A stretch of DNA of 42,809 bases from the NCBI GenBank assembly GCA_937928735.1, contig CALFVF010000009.1, forward strand, positions 1 to 42,809, written 5' to 3'. The translations under genes were made by a program, and so were the position numbers. The notes beneath the pieces were generated by a model that made no database searches, had not been told where the DNA came from, and worked only from the letters and a program-made list of their open reading frames with translations. Below, piece by piece: positions 30,125 through 39,169 of this stretch (its first letter is position 1; each line of letters starts with the position of its first letter). This stretch comes from an uncultured Verrucomicrobiales bacterium. GTDB lineage: Bacteria > Verrucomicrobiota > Verrucomicrobiia > Verrucomicrobiales > Akkermansiaceae.

Positions 30125-30610
30125 TCAATTTTTGGAAAACTCGACCGTCTCACAGAGAGTCTTCGCCAAATCGCTCTTCCCTAGGTCGCGCTTCGCTCCT
30201 CGTTGTTTCATTCTCTCTAAGCGCACATCTTCTGGCACTTCTTGGTGATAGATTCTCACTTTGTGACAAAACCGTTGATTTAGCCACGCTTGCCACGCTT
30301 CTTGATCTCTCAGCTCTGCGGTGAATGGGCCCGCAATCACGACATCGACGTGTGTGAGATTCTGCGCCGCTAGATCAAACAATGTGTCATACACTGGCTC
30401 TCGATAGGTCTGCTTATAGAGGCGAGAATCCCTATCATGCGGATCATAACCCGCGGCTCTGTGTGCTGCCTGAATGACCTTATCTGTCGCAGTATCGCTA
30501 TCAATAAATGTCGCTCCTAGCTTTTTGGCAAGTTGGAGGCCAAACGTTGTCTTACCAGATGCAGGAAGCCCACAAACAATATGAAGTTGGTGTATCGTAT
30601 TTATAACCAT
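30125..30610 (-). CDS. P-loop kinase-like NTPase (zeta-toxin/AAA_33 type)
   Basis: This 161-residue protein has a Walker A motif GLPASGKT (14-21) near the N-terminus, a 'DSDTATDKV' segment after the second strand (acidic residues typical of substrate/Mg binding in P-loop kinases), 'VDVVIAGPF' as the Walker-B-like strand, and an Arg-rich lid ('RLERMKQRGAKRDLGKSD'). This is the layout of small ATP-dependent kinases such as AAA_33 and zeta-like proteins. The substrate is unknown. No antitoxin gene is adjacent, so a toxin role is not supported. It lies 50 bases upstream of the YqiJ-like gene on the same strand. A TATAGT at 30625-30620 lies nine bases before the ATG, suggesting a very short leader. 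Confidence 0.85.
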   Translation of the reverse strand: MVINTIHQLHIVCGLPASGKTTFGLQLAKKLGATFIDSDTATDKVIQAAHRAAGYDPHDRDSRLYKQTYREPVYDTLFDLAAQNLTHVDVVIAGPFTAELRDQEAWQAWLNQRFCHKVRIYHQEVPEDVRLERMKQRGAKRDLGKSDLAKTLCETVEFSKN

Positions 30611-30867
30611 TCTATATGCACTATATTGGTCATCATGGACAGCACTTTTTAAATTTTTATGATCTCCCCATCAAAATTACCCTTGATCAAACGCAAATCA
30701 AAACCCTAATTTTACACGTTCAATGTCTCATTGTTTCATCATTCTAGAACTCCTCCATCAACCTCAATGAACATTACTAGAAAACAGTTCATCCTTCATT
30801 GCGTAAAAAGATGAAAGAAATCGCCCAACTACCTTGAAAAATTCATAATCCCAGCTATCAGAGAGAC
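30611..30867. promoter_or_regulatory. AT-rich divergent intergenic region
   Basis: This 257-base region lies between divergent genes and holds no credible ORF. The minus strand has TATAGT (30625-30620) for the kinase gene without a good -35. The plus strand has TTGAAA (30834-30839), a 16-base spacer and TATCAG (30856-30861), six bases before the ATG at 30868. Both promoters are weak matches, judged by eye. Confidence 0.35.
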
Positions 30868-31209
30868 ATGACAAAACTAGCTCATTTATGCGGCATCATT
30901 CTCATTGCTCTCGGAATCGGAGGCTACGTCTCTACAGGTATGGCTTCTGTCACAGCTCTGATTCCTAGCTTTATTGGTGTATTCATCGTCATCTCTGCCT
31001 TCATTGCGAAAAAGAATGTCAAACTAGGGATGCACCTCGCTGTTGTATTCGCTTTCATTGGAGCTGCGGGCGGATTTATGCCGCTGAAGCGCGTGAACTT
31101 TGATCTCTCAGCAGGATCTGCACCCTACGCTGTGGGAATGATTCTCACCTGTATCATCTTTATTATTTTTGCTGTGCGCTCCTTTATCGCTGCTCGCAAG
31201 GCAAAGTAA
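30868..31209 (+). CDS. Small four-helix membrane protein
   Basis: This 113-residue, very hydrophobic protein has four predicted transmembrane helices (about 5-24, 28-46, 53-71, 86-107) and a basic C-terminus (AARKAK). No catalytic motif is visible, and I do not recognise a named family. It is followed by the VOC gene after 40 bases and the lipoprotein gene after a further 10, so the three may form an operon. AGAGAG just before the ATG is a poor SD at best. Confidence 0.8.
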   Translation: MTKLAHLCGIILIALGIGGYVSTGMASVTALIPSFIGVFIVISAFIAKKNVKLGMHLAVVFAFIGAAGGFMPLKRVNFDLSAGSAPYAVGMILTCIIFIIFAVRSFIAARKAK

Positions 31210-31249
31210 CGTGCATAGACTGAGAGCCATTCAACCACACTAGACTGAA

Positions 31250-31633
31250 ATGATCCGTTTCCTACACACCCGCATTCGAGTCTCTGACTTAGACACCACT
31301 GTTGCCTTTTATCAAAAACTCGGCTTTGAACTCACTGAGTACAAAGATTCTCCACAGGGTAACAAACTCGCCTTTCTAGGACTCCCAGGGAACGACCACT
31401 TTCTTGAGCTCTGCTACTCGCCAGGCTTTGAGGTCAAGTTCCCAGAAGACCTCATGCACACTGCCATCGGCGTGGATGATGTCATTGCCTTCTGTGATCG
31501 CTTAGAGAACGATGGCATAGAAATCTGGCCCGGTGACTGGCGAGTGAAATTCGCCGATCCTAGCAAGCGCCAAATGGCCTTTGTCACAGATCCAGACGGC
31601 TACGAAGTGGAGATCCTGCCCAATAAGAAATAG
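31250..31633 (+). CDS. VOC-superfamily protein, glyoxalase I-like
   Basis: This 127-residue protein has two beta-alpha-beta-beta-beta modules of the vicinal-oxygen-chelate fold. All four metal ligands expected of glyoxalase I are in register: H6, E53, H70 and E121 (E. coli GlxA: H5, E56, H74, E122). The closing 'DPDGYEVEILP' is typical. Glyoxalase I isomerises the methylglyoxal-glutathione (or other thiol) hemithioacetal. The retained ligands support a lactoylglutathione-lyase-like enzyme, but other VOC activities cannot be excluded. Metal preference cannot be read from sequence. The middle gene of three same-strand genes. Confidence 0.88.
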   Translation: MIRFLHTRIRVSDLDTTVAFYQKLGFELTEYKDSPQGNKLAFLGLPGNDHFLELCYSPGFEVKFPEDLMHTAIGVDDVIAFCDRLENDGIEIWPGDWRVKFADPSKRQMAFVTDPDGYEVEILPNKK

Positions 31634-31643
31634 CTTGGTGAAC

Positions 31644-32114
31644 ATGATTCGCTCTCTGGCAGCACTCAGCCTAGCTGCAACGGTGTCCTCATGCTCAAAT
31701 CTAGGTTCAAGGCTGAAAGATGAGCCTGAGAGCCACCATCGCTCTCACGCATTAGAACTACTGGCGCAAGATCCAGTCGAAGATGCGCAATATGCAGAAT
31801 CAGCAGGAATAACAGCATGGATAGGAGGATTCGGTGGAGTCATCATGCTCATTGGTCTTGAGGATGAGGACAATGCACACCATCTCGGCTATGACCTTCT
31901 ACGCGACGTGAATACAAGAGACCCCCGAATCAACCACTTGCAATCACTCTTGATGGATCCTGATGGCTTCCCCCTCTATCCATTCGATAACATCTCTACT
32001 ACTCAGAACCTTTACCACGAAGCGAGAGTGAAGTATGCGACGTTATTTAATCGTGAGACACTTCGCTTAGCTGAGACTAGAAGAGCCGAGCAAGGCACCC
32101 CACTTAATCAATAA
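31644..32114 (+). CDS. Small predicted lipoprotein
   Basis: This 156-residue protein starts at ATG 31644, ten bases after the VOC stop. It has a short signal (MIRSLAALSLAATVSSC) ending in a lipobox-like VSSC with Cys at 17. An earlier in-frame start at 31581 would overlap the VOC gene and destroy the signal. The mature part has a hydrophobic Gly-rich stretch (ITAWIGGFGGVIMLIGL, about 57-73) and a helical acidic C-terminus. No known domain is recognised. GGTG before the ATG is a weak SD. Confidence 0.75.
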   Translation: MIRSLAALSLAATVSSCSNLGSRLKDEPESHHRSHALELLAQDPVEDAQYAESAGITAWIGGFGGVIMLIGLEDEDNAHHLGYDLLRDVNTRDPRINHLQSLLMDPDGFPLYPFDNISTTQNLYHEARVKYATLFNRETLRLAETRRAEQGTPLNQ

Positions 32115-32197
32115 GCCGCTCAAAACTATACTAACTGAATACTTGGAGGTGCTCTGATGCATGAGAGCTTACCATCATGATCGAAAGAAATAGATAG
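32104..32197 (+). other. Possible short transcript: promoter, strong SD and two coupled mini-ORFs
   Basis: TATACT (32127-32132) with a poor -35 (TTAATC, 32104-32109) precedes GGAGGTG (32145-32151), one of the best SD sequences in the window. ATG at 32157 opens a seven-codon ORF (MHESLPS, stop 32178-32180). Its stop overlaps ATG 32177 of a six-codon ORF (MIERNR, stop 32195-32197) in an ATGA arrangement. A rho-independent terminator follows at 32219. Together they would make an RNA of about 110 bases. It could be a small RNA or peptide gene, or the features may be chance in the tail of the preceding operon. Confidence 0.3.
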
Positions 32198-32218
32198 TCC
32201 CAGTCACTTGCAAACTCC

Positions 32219-32247
32219 AGCCACCTTGTACACAGGGTGGCTTTTTT
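32219..32247 (+). terminator. Rho-independent terminator
   Basis: AGCCACC (32219-32225) pairs with GGTGGCT (32236-32242), extended by one T-G pair, around a short loop, followed by a run of six T. It would end the transcript of the three plus-strand genes at 30868-32114 and/or the short transcript upstream. Confidence 0.85.
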
Positions 32248-32311
32248 GTATTCTAGATTTCCGCTGAAAGTCTATCACTTCCAGCTAAATGGTCCTATCT
32301 TATACAAACTC

Positions 32312-32345
32312 AAAAAAACTAACTGGTATTACTTGATCAGTTTAG
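32312..32345 (-). terminator. Rho-independent terminator of the 32349-32765 gene
   Basis: Read on the minus strand, CTAAACTG and CAGTTAG pair with one bulged base around a 12-base loop, followed by seven T. It lies directly after the stop codon at 32349. Confidence 0.65.
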
Positions 32346-32348
32346 AGT

Positions 32349-32765
32349 TCAGAGAGTTTTCAAACCTCTCTTCAAACTACGCTTCTTAAAAAACATACAC
32401 GAGTACAACACAACTGGGACTAATAAATAAACGCATACTATTCCATAAGAGTATATGCTAATGGTAGAACCAGTCGCACAAAGAAAGTAAATCCATACCA
32501 TCATCCTCGTTCTTTTATATATTGTATCGTCGTACTCATCAGTTTGCATCCATTTTCTAGTGCTCAAAAATAACAAAAGCCCAGACACGCCACTTAAAAA
32601 CAACATCAAATAATGAATATTTAATTGAACCCCACTGAGTCCACTAGCCGCGCCTCCCGAATATTTGTACCAAAATATTGGCCACCACAAAGCGAGCATC
32701 AGAAAACCACCCCAAAAGTAAATGAAGTACAATAAATAATAGAGAATTGTATAAAAGTTCGTCAT
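32349..32765 (-). CDS. Hypothetical four-helix membrane protein, AT-rich
   Basis: This 138-residue protein is rich in Tyr, Phe and Trp with four predicted transmembrane helices (about 5-30, 47-67, 86-106, 108-125) and a basic tail (KKRSLKRGLK). No family was recognised. Base composition is visibly more AT-rich than the flanking rnr gene, which suggests recent acquisition. It begins 49 bases after the rnr stop on the same strand and has its own terminator. No SD precedes the ATG at 32765. The intact frame, a consistent membrane topology and a terminator argue it is real. Confidence 0.65.
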   Translation of the reverse strand: MTNFYTILYYLLYFIYFWGGFLMLALWWPIFWYKYSGGAASGLSGVQLNIHYLMLFLSGVSGLLLFLSTRKWMQTDEYDDTIYKRTRMMVWIYFLCATGSTISIYSYGIVCVYLLVPVVLYSCMFFKKRSLKRGLKTL

Positions 32766-32814
32766 TTAATTCGCGCTACATCTAGCTTATACAATTTAAT
32801 AGGTAACTAGAATT

Positions 32815-35328
32815 TTAGGTTCCCTTCCTGTTCTTTTTAGCGACCTTCTTAGCACTTTTCTTTTTCGGTTTTGTTCTACTGCTAGAGGTGGGTTTTACCT
32901 GTTTCACCGATTTTCTAGCTCCTCGTGCCGCTTTCTTTTTGGTCGGTTTTTTCTTGTGATACCCTTCCCCTTTCTTCTCTCTATCACTCTCTGAGCGTCG
33001 GGTAAATTTTCCACGGCTCTGGGGTTTCCCGCGAGAGGAGGTTCTTTTTTCACCTTTCTCTATGTTTCTACCTAACTCATCCGCTTTGGTCCTCGGATTC
33101 TTTGTGAGGTTTTGTGGGTTCACAATACTGTAGTCTACGAGCATACGCTCCATGTCTACGCGGCGCACTTGCACCTCGATTCGCTGACCTAGGCGGAGAT
33201 CTCCTAGTTGAGAATGATGAAACTGTGCTAAGTGCGGTTCATGCACCCATTCACCACGGGGGAAGTCTTCTTTTTTGACCATGCCTTTGGACTGCACTCG
33301 CATGACCTCAATAAATAAGTTAGAGCGGCGCACCTCTGTGATCATCGCTTCAAAGACTGTTGGCTGCTGCTTCTGAGAGTCGAGGTAGAGAAACTCCATG
33401 ATCTTCATGCGCTTGGACTCATTCTCGGCAGACGCACTCGTGCGCTCTGTCTCTGAGATATGTTTTGCCATGGCTTCTAACTCTGCCACGCCTGCGACTC
33501 GGTCTGTTTGTTTGGGCGGATTTGTGAGTAGTCCCTGCATCGCTCGGTGCACGATCAAGTCTGCGTACCTGCGTATGGGACTAGTGAAGTGGCAGTAATC
33601 CATCTTAGCCAAGCCGTAATGGCCAAGCCCCTCTACACTGTAGGCGGCGCGCTTCATACTCTTTAGTAGCCCTAACTTAATGGCGGCTTCATTGAGCTCG
33701 CCACGGCAGGAGTCTAGCAGTTCTTTGATATGCTTGGGGTTCGTAAGGTCTCCGACTTCGTAGCCGTGTTGGCGAGCATCATCGGCGAATTCATTGAGCC
33801 TATCTGCATCTGGTTGCTCGTGAATTCGATAGATTGTATTTCGGCGTTTCCGCTTCAGCTCCCTGGCCACGACTTCATTGGCAATCAGCATGAATTCCTC
33901 AATCATCTGGTGACTCTGGTTATGCTCAGTGAGCACTACATCCACAGGTTGCTTTTTCTCATCAAGTATCACCTTTGTCTCTGGAAAATCGAGGTCGAGC
34001 GCTCCTTGGTCAAATCTTCGGCGGCGCAGTAGTGAGGCTAGCTGCCATGAGAGTCGCACTTGGTCGGCGAGTTCGCCCTCGCCTTCTCCTGCCTCTTTTC
34101 TTACCTCTTTTCCCTCGATCATTTCCTGAGCTTGCTCATAGGAGAGCTTCGCTCCACTGCGGATAACGGCATCACAGAATTCGGCTTTCACAACATTGCC
34201 TTTCTGATCAAAGCGGATGCGCGCACATTTCGTGAGGCGCTCGACATCGAGCTTTAAACTACAAATCCCATTGGATAGCTCTGTGGGCAGCATCGGCAGC
34301 ACACGATCCACCATGTAGGTGCTATTTCCGCGCAGCTGGGCTTCTTCATCGAGCTTAGTGCCTGGTTTCACGTAGTGGGACACATCGGCTATGTGAACAG
34401 CGAGATCCCAGTGTTTCCCATCTGTCGCTACCCAGACTGCGTCATCATGATCTTTCGCGTCAAAGGGGTCCACGGTGATCACTAACTTATCGCGCCAGTC
34501 TTCGCGCCGAGCTATTTCTGCAGGAGGAATCGTCTCTGCGATGGCGTCGGCTTCTTGCTGCACAACCTCAGAGAACTCTTGGCGAACACCGTGCCTGTGA
34601 ATCACGGATATGATATCCACTCCCGGCTCATCAGGCCAGCCGATCACTGTGGCGACCCTACCCTCTGGTGTGTCATCTTGGTGCTCCCAGCGAGTTAGCT
34701 CTACGGAGACTTTCTGTCCAGAGCGCGCATCCTGAGAATCGAGAATTTTAATCGAGGCTGGCAGTTGGGAATCATCGGGCTCTACGTAGCTGAATTTTCC
34801 ACGTTTCCTATAGGTGCCAATAATATAGTTATGGCGGCGCTCCAGTATCTGAACGACTCGGCCGGCGACTTCTATCTCATTTGAGTTTGACTGCCTGCCT
34901 GCGTGCTTATGCCACTTGGGTGCTCCTATGCGGCCAATTTCTAACTGCACGTGATCTCCATCTAGTGCGACACCTTGATCTCGTGTGCTCACAAAAATCC
35001 TGCGTACTCGATCAAGGTCTAATGAGGTTTTCTCATTCTGGAGATCTTCTGCATCTGGGTAGAACCAACCATTCCCCTTACCCGAGCTCCTCAGTGTGCC
35101 TATTAGTCTGCCTTTTTTACTTTTTCGAGTGGTGTAGCGAGACTTTTTTCCTCTCACGATTTCACCTTCTCGCAGCATCTGCACTAATGCAGCACGCATC
35201 TCTGATCTCTCAGAACTATGTAGGCGTAATGTTCGGCTGAGCTCTGATTTATTCATTGGTAAATAATCCTGCCGATTCATCAGCTCTAGGAGGCGCTTAC
35301 GGAGTGAACTCTTAGGAAATGTGCTCAT
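32815..35328 (-). CDS. rnr: Ribonuclease R
   Basis: This 837-residue 3'-5' exoribonuclease degrades structured RNA. It has an N-terminal winged-helix-like region (1-70), cold-shock-type OB domains (about 70-240), the RNB catalytic domain with the Mg-binding DPFDAKDHDDA (287-297), the signature FTSPIRRYADLIVHR, and an S1 domain (about 655-735). The last about 95 residues are a Lys/Arg/Ser-rich tail, as in RNase R rather than RNase II, thought to help bind or unwind structured RNA. Length is close to E. coli RNase R (813). Start ATG 35328 is standard. It is divergent from the pseudopilin gene by 192 bases, and the AT-rich membrane gene follows it. Confidence 0.97.
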   Translation of the reverse strand: MSTFPKSSLRKRLLELMNRQDYLPMNKSELSRTLRLHSSERSEMRAALVQMLREGEIVRGKKSRYTTRKSKKGRLIGTLRSSGKGNGWFYPDAEDLQNEKTSLDLDRVRRIFVSTRDQGVALDGDHVQLEIGRIGAPKWHKHAGRQSNSNEIEVAGRVVQILERRHNYIIGTYRKRGKFSYVEPDDSQLPASIKILDSQDARSGQKVSVELTRWEHQDDTPEGRVATVIGWPDEPGVDIISVIHRHGVRQEFSEVVQQEADAIAETIPPAEIARREDWRDKLVITVDPFDAKDHDDAVWVATDGKHWDLAVHIADVSHYVKPGTKLDEEAQLRGNSTYMVDRVLPMLPTELSNGICSLKLDVERLTKCARIRFDQKGNVVKAEFCDAVIRSGAKLSYEQAQEMIEGKEVRKEAGEGEGELADQVRLSWQLASLLRRRRFDQGALDLDFPETKVILDEKKQPVDVVLTEHNQSHQMIEEFMLIANEVVARELKRKRRNTIYRIHEQPDADRLNEFADDARQHGYEVGDLTNPKHIKELLDSCRGELNEAAIKLGLLKSMKRAAYSVEGLGHYGLAKMDYCHFTSPIRRYADLIVHRAMQGLLTNPPKQTDRVAGVAELEAMAKHISETERTSASAENESKRMKIMEFLYLDSQKQQPTVFEAMITEVRRSNLFIEVMRVQSKGMVKKEDFPRGEWVHEPHLAQFHHSQLGDLRLGQRIEVQVRRVDMERMLVDYSIVNPQNLTKNPRTKADELGRNIEKGEKRTSSRGKPQSRGKFTRRSESDREKKGEGYHKKKPTKKKAARGARKSVKQVKPTSSSRTKPKKKSAKKVAKKNRKGT

Positions 35329-35358
35329 AGCCTACGATGGGCAGAGAGAATCTTAGAC

Positions 35359-35391
35359 GCAACCTAAATCAAGATTCGGTTTTCAGGTTGC
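35359..35391. repeat. 7-bp inverted repeat upstream of rnr
   Basis: GCAACCT (35359-35365) and AGGTTGC (35385-35391) form a perfect inverted repeat with a 19-base spacer, about 30 bases before the rnr start. It would sit in the rnr leader or promoter region. It may be an RNA hairpin or operator; nothing identifies a regulator. Confidence 0.4.
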
Positions 35392-35520
35392 CTTTCAAAA
35401 TTTGAGATGATAGCTCTATACAAATGTGAAAATGAGCCTTTCCCCTAAGATGATTCATTGAAGCATTGAAGACTCATTTATTGACCACATTTCATTCTAT
35501 CTAATTGCTACGCTTTTTTC

Positions 35521-36174
35521 ATGAAAACCATATCCACACTTCCTTCTCAACAAGCACGCCAAGGCTTCACCCTTATTGAGTTACTCATCGTCATCGCGAT
35601 CATTGCGACTCTAGCGGGTATATCAGCTCCAATGATTCTCACAAAACTTGATGATGCTAAGAAGATCAAAGGGGAAGCTATTGCCCAGCAACTAGAAATT
35701 GCCATTGATAATTTTCATAACGATTACTTCAAACTACCCTCTCCTGAAATTGACTACCCTCTTGAGGATAATACTCAATTCCCTTACGTCGCTGAAATCA
35801 CCGATCAATTTGGCCCCTCCATGCTACGTATCCTCGCCAACCAAGAAACAGAAGAGCCTAAGGTGAATCACAAGGGTGTAGAATATTTCGTTCCTACAGA
35901 GGGGAAAATCGGTGCTAAGGGAGCGATCGGTGGTGCTAGTCTAGATGATGCTGGGCGCATCACGGGTCTATATGATCAGTTTGGCCAGCCTTTTCATATC
36001 ATTCTAAACTTCGACCATGACTCTGGTACTGATGTTCCAGCCATCAATCCTTCTAATGGATCTAAGGCGGCTAACCTCAAAATCAAAAAACTCCCAGGAA
36101 GAGATTCCGCAGTCTTCAGTGCTGGTAAGGATGGTAAGGTTCTTACTCGTGATGACTCCAAGACTTGGCAGTAA
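35521..36174 (+). CDS. Type II secretion/type IV pilus-like pseudopilin (GspG-like)
   Basis: This 217-residue protein has a class III prepilin signal: short leader, cleavage between G15 and F16, Glu at mature position 5 (E20), and the hydrophobic helix FTLIELLIVIAIIATLAG. The soluble domain has a GspG-like pattern with 'DQFGQPFHIILNFDHD' and a C-terminal 'VFSAGKDGKVLTRDDSKTW' resembling the calcium-loop end of major pseudopilins. No prepilin peptidase, ATPase or secretin is in the window, so it is a solitary pseudopilin gene, as is frequent in verrucomicrobia. It is monocistronic: its own terminator lies 25 bases downstream. The bases before ATG 35521 are a T-run without SD. Confidence 0.88.
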   Translation: MKTISTLPSQQARQGFTLIELLIVIAIIATLAGISAPMILTKLDDAKKIKGEAIAQQLEIAIDNFHNDYFKLPSPEIDYPLEDNTQFPYVAEITDQFGPSMLRILANQETEEPKVNHKGVEYFVPTEGKIGAKGAIGGASLDDAGRITGLYDQFGQPFHIILNFDHDSGTDVPAINPSNGSKAANLKIKKLPGRDSAVFSAGKDGKVLTRDDSKTWQ

Positions 36175-36198
36175 GGGGGAAAGTAAAAGTGAACATTC

Positions 36199-36236
36199 AT
36201 AGCCAGCGCTCAACTGTAGTGTTGGCTATTTTTTTT
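36199..36236 (+). terminator. Rho-independent terminator after the pseudopilin gene
   Basis: A 12-bp stem (ATAGCCAGCGCT with AGTGTTGGCTAT, including two G-T pairs) encloses a seven-base loop and is followed by eight T. Confidence 0.92.
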
Positions 36237-36437
36237 GCCAAATAACTCCAGAAGTCCCTCAAGTATTTCTCTGAGATTTTTCCCTACTGGAACAATGGCG
36301 GCAAGCCAGAATGCTCTCAGTATTGTGCTCATTCTTGGTTGATTTAGACTTTTCAACTTACGGCTCTAGGCTACAGTCCGCGCCATCACAGCGATGCCGA
36401 GCGAGCAGTCCGCTCCGCCAGCTTTATTTTTTACCCG

Positions 36438-39002
36438 ATGAGCATTATGTCAGATCGTCAAAAACCATTCCCTTTCGATATCTTTGAATCCCAATGGCAG
36501 ACACGCTGGGAGAAGGACAAGACCTTCCGCACACCTCAAGTCGGTGACGCTGATTTTGATGCCACCAAACCGAAGTACTTTGTACTAGATATGTTCCCCT
36601 ATCCTTCTGGCGCTGGACTGCATGTCGGCCACCCAGAGGGCTATACCGCGACGGACATTATTGGCCGCTATAAGCGAATGACCGGCCACAATGTCCTTCA
36701 CCCTATGGGCTGGGATGCCTTTGGCCTGCCTGCGGAGCAGCATGCGATCAAAACCGGTGAGCACCCCTCCATTAGTACTAAGATCAACACCGATAATTTC
36801 CGCCGCCAGCTCAAGTCACTGGGATTTGCCTACGACTGGGATCGTGAAATCAATACCACAGACCCTGGCTACGTGAAGTGGACGCAGTGGATCTTCATCC
36901 AGCTCTATAATTCCTACTTCTGTGAAGAGAGTAAAAAGGCACGCCCAATCTCTGAGCTCGAGCAGAAAGGATATAGCCGCGCACAAATTGACGATGAGCG
37001 TCTCGCCTTTATCTCAGAAGCTCCCGTCAACTGGTCACCAGATCTCGGTACCGTACTCGCCAATGAAGAGGTGGAAGAATGGAAAGCCAAGGGGCACACC
37101 GTGGAGCGCCGCCCACTCAAGCAGTGGATGCTACGTATCACCAAGTACGCGCAGCGCCTCATCGATGATCTCGACCCACTAGACTGGCCAGATTCCATCA
37201 AAGCCCTCCAGACGAACTGGATTGGCAAGTCTGTGGGAGCTGAAGTGGAATTTGAAATCGAGGGGACTAAGAAAACTCATTCTGTCACCGTCTTTACCAC
37301 GCGCCCGGACACCCTCTTTGGTGCTACCTACATGGTGCTTGCCCCTGAGCATGCCCTAGTCACTGAAATCACGACTTCTGAGCAGAAAGAAGCGATCGAG
37401 AGCTACATTTCTGCCTGTTCCACGAAATCTGACCTAGAGCGTGGAGATCTTAATAAAGACAAGTCTGGCATCTTCACAGGTGCCTACGCGACAAATCCCG
37501 TCAATGGTGAGAAAATACCAGTCTGGATCGCCGACTATGTGATGATGGGTTATGGCACCGGTGCCATCATGGCGGTTCCTGGCCATGATGAGCGCGACTT
37601 CGAATTTGCTACGAAATTTGATTTGCCTATTCTCCAAGTTGTCCAGCCGAAGGAAGGTGTCGAGTGGCAGGGTTACACAGGAAACGGCACAGCGATTCAC
37701 TCAGGTTTCCTAGATGGCCTAAAAACCAAAGATGCTAAGAAAGCCGCCATCAAGTGGCTGCTTGATAACAAAAAAGGCACCTTTAAGACCAACTTCAAGC
37801 TCCGGGACTGGCTCTTTAGCCGCCAGCGCTACTGGGGGGAGCCCTTCCCTATTCTCTGGGAGAATGGCGAGCACCGCACAGTCTGTGAGAGCGAACTTCC
37901 TGTTCTCCAGCCAGATATGGAGGACTTTAAGCCAACGGGCTCACCCGAAGGCCCTCTGGCCAAGGCCACTGAGTGGATCGAGTACAGTGAAACGTCTAAG
38001 CGTGAGACAAACACCATGCCGCAGTGGGCTGGCTCCTGCTGGTACTATCTCCGCTACTGTGACCCTAACAATAGCGAGCGCTTTATCTCGAAAGAAGCCG
38101 AAGCTTACTGGATGGGTGAAGAGGCCAAGTCAGGAGGTGTCGACCTCTACGTGGGAGGAACCGAGCACGCCGTGCTCCATCTACTCTACGCACGCTTCTG
38201 GCATAAGGTGCTCTTTGACCTCGGCCACCTGAGCACGAATGAGCCCTTCCAGAAACTGGTGAACCAAGGGTTAATCTTAGGAGAGGATGGTCAGAAAATG
38301 TCTAAGTCTATCGGCAATGTCGTCAATCCTGACGAGGTGGTTGAGCAATATGGCGCGGACGCACTACGCCTCTATGAGATGTTCATGGGCCCACTCACTC
38401 AGGTGAAACCATGGCAGATGAAGGGTGTCGAGGGCGTGGCTCGCTTCCTTGCGAAAGTCTGGCGCGTGGCGATGAGTGAGAACCAAGCTGGAGAATGGGA
38501 GTGGTCTAATAAAGTCAGCACGGAAGCCTCCACCGATAAAGCTCTTCTGAAGGTCACTCACGAGACGATCAAGAAAGTCACCGAGGATATCGAGGCGATG
38601 TCCTTTAACACGGCGATTTCTCAGATGATGATCTGCACCAATGCTTTCACGAAGGCCGAGAGCGTACCAGCAGAGCTATTTTCACAGTTCTTACTCGTCC
38701 TTAACCCCTTTGCCCCGCATCTCACCGAGGAGCTCAATCGCCTCCAAGGCAAGCAAACATTACTCTCTGAGCAGACGTGGCCGAGCTACGTGGAGGAATA
38801 CCTCATCGAGAGTGAGGTGCAAATTGTCGTACAGGTGAACGGCAAGGTGCGCGCAAAGATCATGGTCGATAAGGATGCCAGCAAGGAAACGGTGGAAGAA
38901 CTCGCCAAGACCCATGAAAATGTTCTCTCCTTCCTCGAGGGGAACACGATTCGTAAGGTCATTGTCGTCCCTGGACGCTTGGTGAATATCGTGGCGAATT
39001 AA
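36438..39002 (+). CDS. leuS: Leucyl-tRNA synthetase
   Basis: This 854-residue class I synthetase charges tRNA-Leu. It has the HIGH-type motif HVGH (62-65, in [19 protein letters not shown]), an inserted CP1 editing domain (about 230-430, '[19 protein letters not shown]', '[16 protein letters not shown]'), the KMSKS loop (620-624), an anticodon-binding helical domain, and the C-terminal '[11 protein letters not shown]' domain. Length fits the bacterial family. ATG 36438 is used; ATG 36447 would remove three residues. The 200 bases upstream contain a GC-rich stretch but no T-box or clear promoter. The gap to prfA is 167 bases. No SD precedes the start. Confidence 0.98.
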   Translation: MSIMSDRQKPFPFDIFESQWQTRWEKDKTFRTPQVGDADFDATKPKYFVLDMFPYPSGAGLHVGHPEGYTATDIIGRYKRMTGHNVLHPMGWDAFGLPAEQHAIKTGEHPSISTKINTDNFRRQLKSLGFAYDWDREINTTDPGYVKWTQWIFIQLYNSYFCEESKKARPISELEQKGYSRAQIDDERLAFISEAPVNWSPDLGTVLANEEVEEWKAKGHTVERRPLKQWMLRITKYAQRLIDDLDPLDWPDSIKALQTNWIGKSVGAEVEFEIEGTKKTHSVTVFTTRPDTLFGATYMVLAPEHALVTEITTSEQKEAIESYISACSTKSDLERGDLNKDKSGIFTGAYATNPVNGEKIPVWIADYVMMGYGTGAIMAVPGHDERDFEFATKFDLPILQVVQPKEGVEWQGYTGNGTAIHSGFLDGLKTKDAKKAAIKWLLDNKKGTFKTNFKLRDWLFSRQRYWGEPFPILWENGEHRTVCESELPVLQPDMEDFKPTGSPEGPLAKATEWIEYSETSKRETNTMPQWAGSCWYYLRYCDPNNSERFISKEAEAYWMGEEAKSGGVDLYVGGTEHAVLHLLYARFWHKVLFDLGHLSTNEPFQKLVNQGLILGEDGQKMSKSIGNVVNPDEVVEQYGADALRLYEMFMGPLTQVKPWQMKGVEGVARFLAKVWRVAMSENQAGEWEWSNKVSTEASTDKALLKVTHETIKKVTEDIEAMSFNTAISQMMICTNAFTKAESVPAELFSQFLLVLNPFAPHLTEELNRLQGKQTLLSEQTWPSYVEEYLIESEVQIVVQVNGKVRAKIMVDKDASKETVEELAKTHENVLSFLEGNTIRKVIVVPGRLVNIVAN

Positions 39003-39111
39003 ACCTGTGGAGCCCCCACTCCCCTCTAGGTATTGTATTGAGCTGCAATCAAATTACTAGCACCTCCTGAAAGCAGAAATAGCACCTATAGGCTGCTCAC
39101 AGACTGCGTAC

Positions 39112-39124
39112 GGGCTAATAGCCC
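39112..39124 (+). terminator. Short hairpin between leuS and prfA, doubtful terminator
   Basis: GGGCT and AGCCC around AAT, followed by ATTTTA. The stem is only five pairs and the T run is short, so termination is uncertain. Confidence 0.25.
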
Positions 39125-39169
39125 ATTTTACTTCTTGCTCCCAGTAGCGAAGCTGTGGATTCTCCTCCC

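Noticed and set aside
30125..30610. Zeta-type toxin-antitoxin system
   Set aside because: The P-loop kinase has no adjacent antitoxin-like gene, and such kinases are common outside toxin systems.
36237..36437. T-box or other leader riboswitch upstream of leuS
   Set aside because: No T-box consensus, specifier loop or terminator/antiterminator pair was recognised; only a GC-rich stretch is present.
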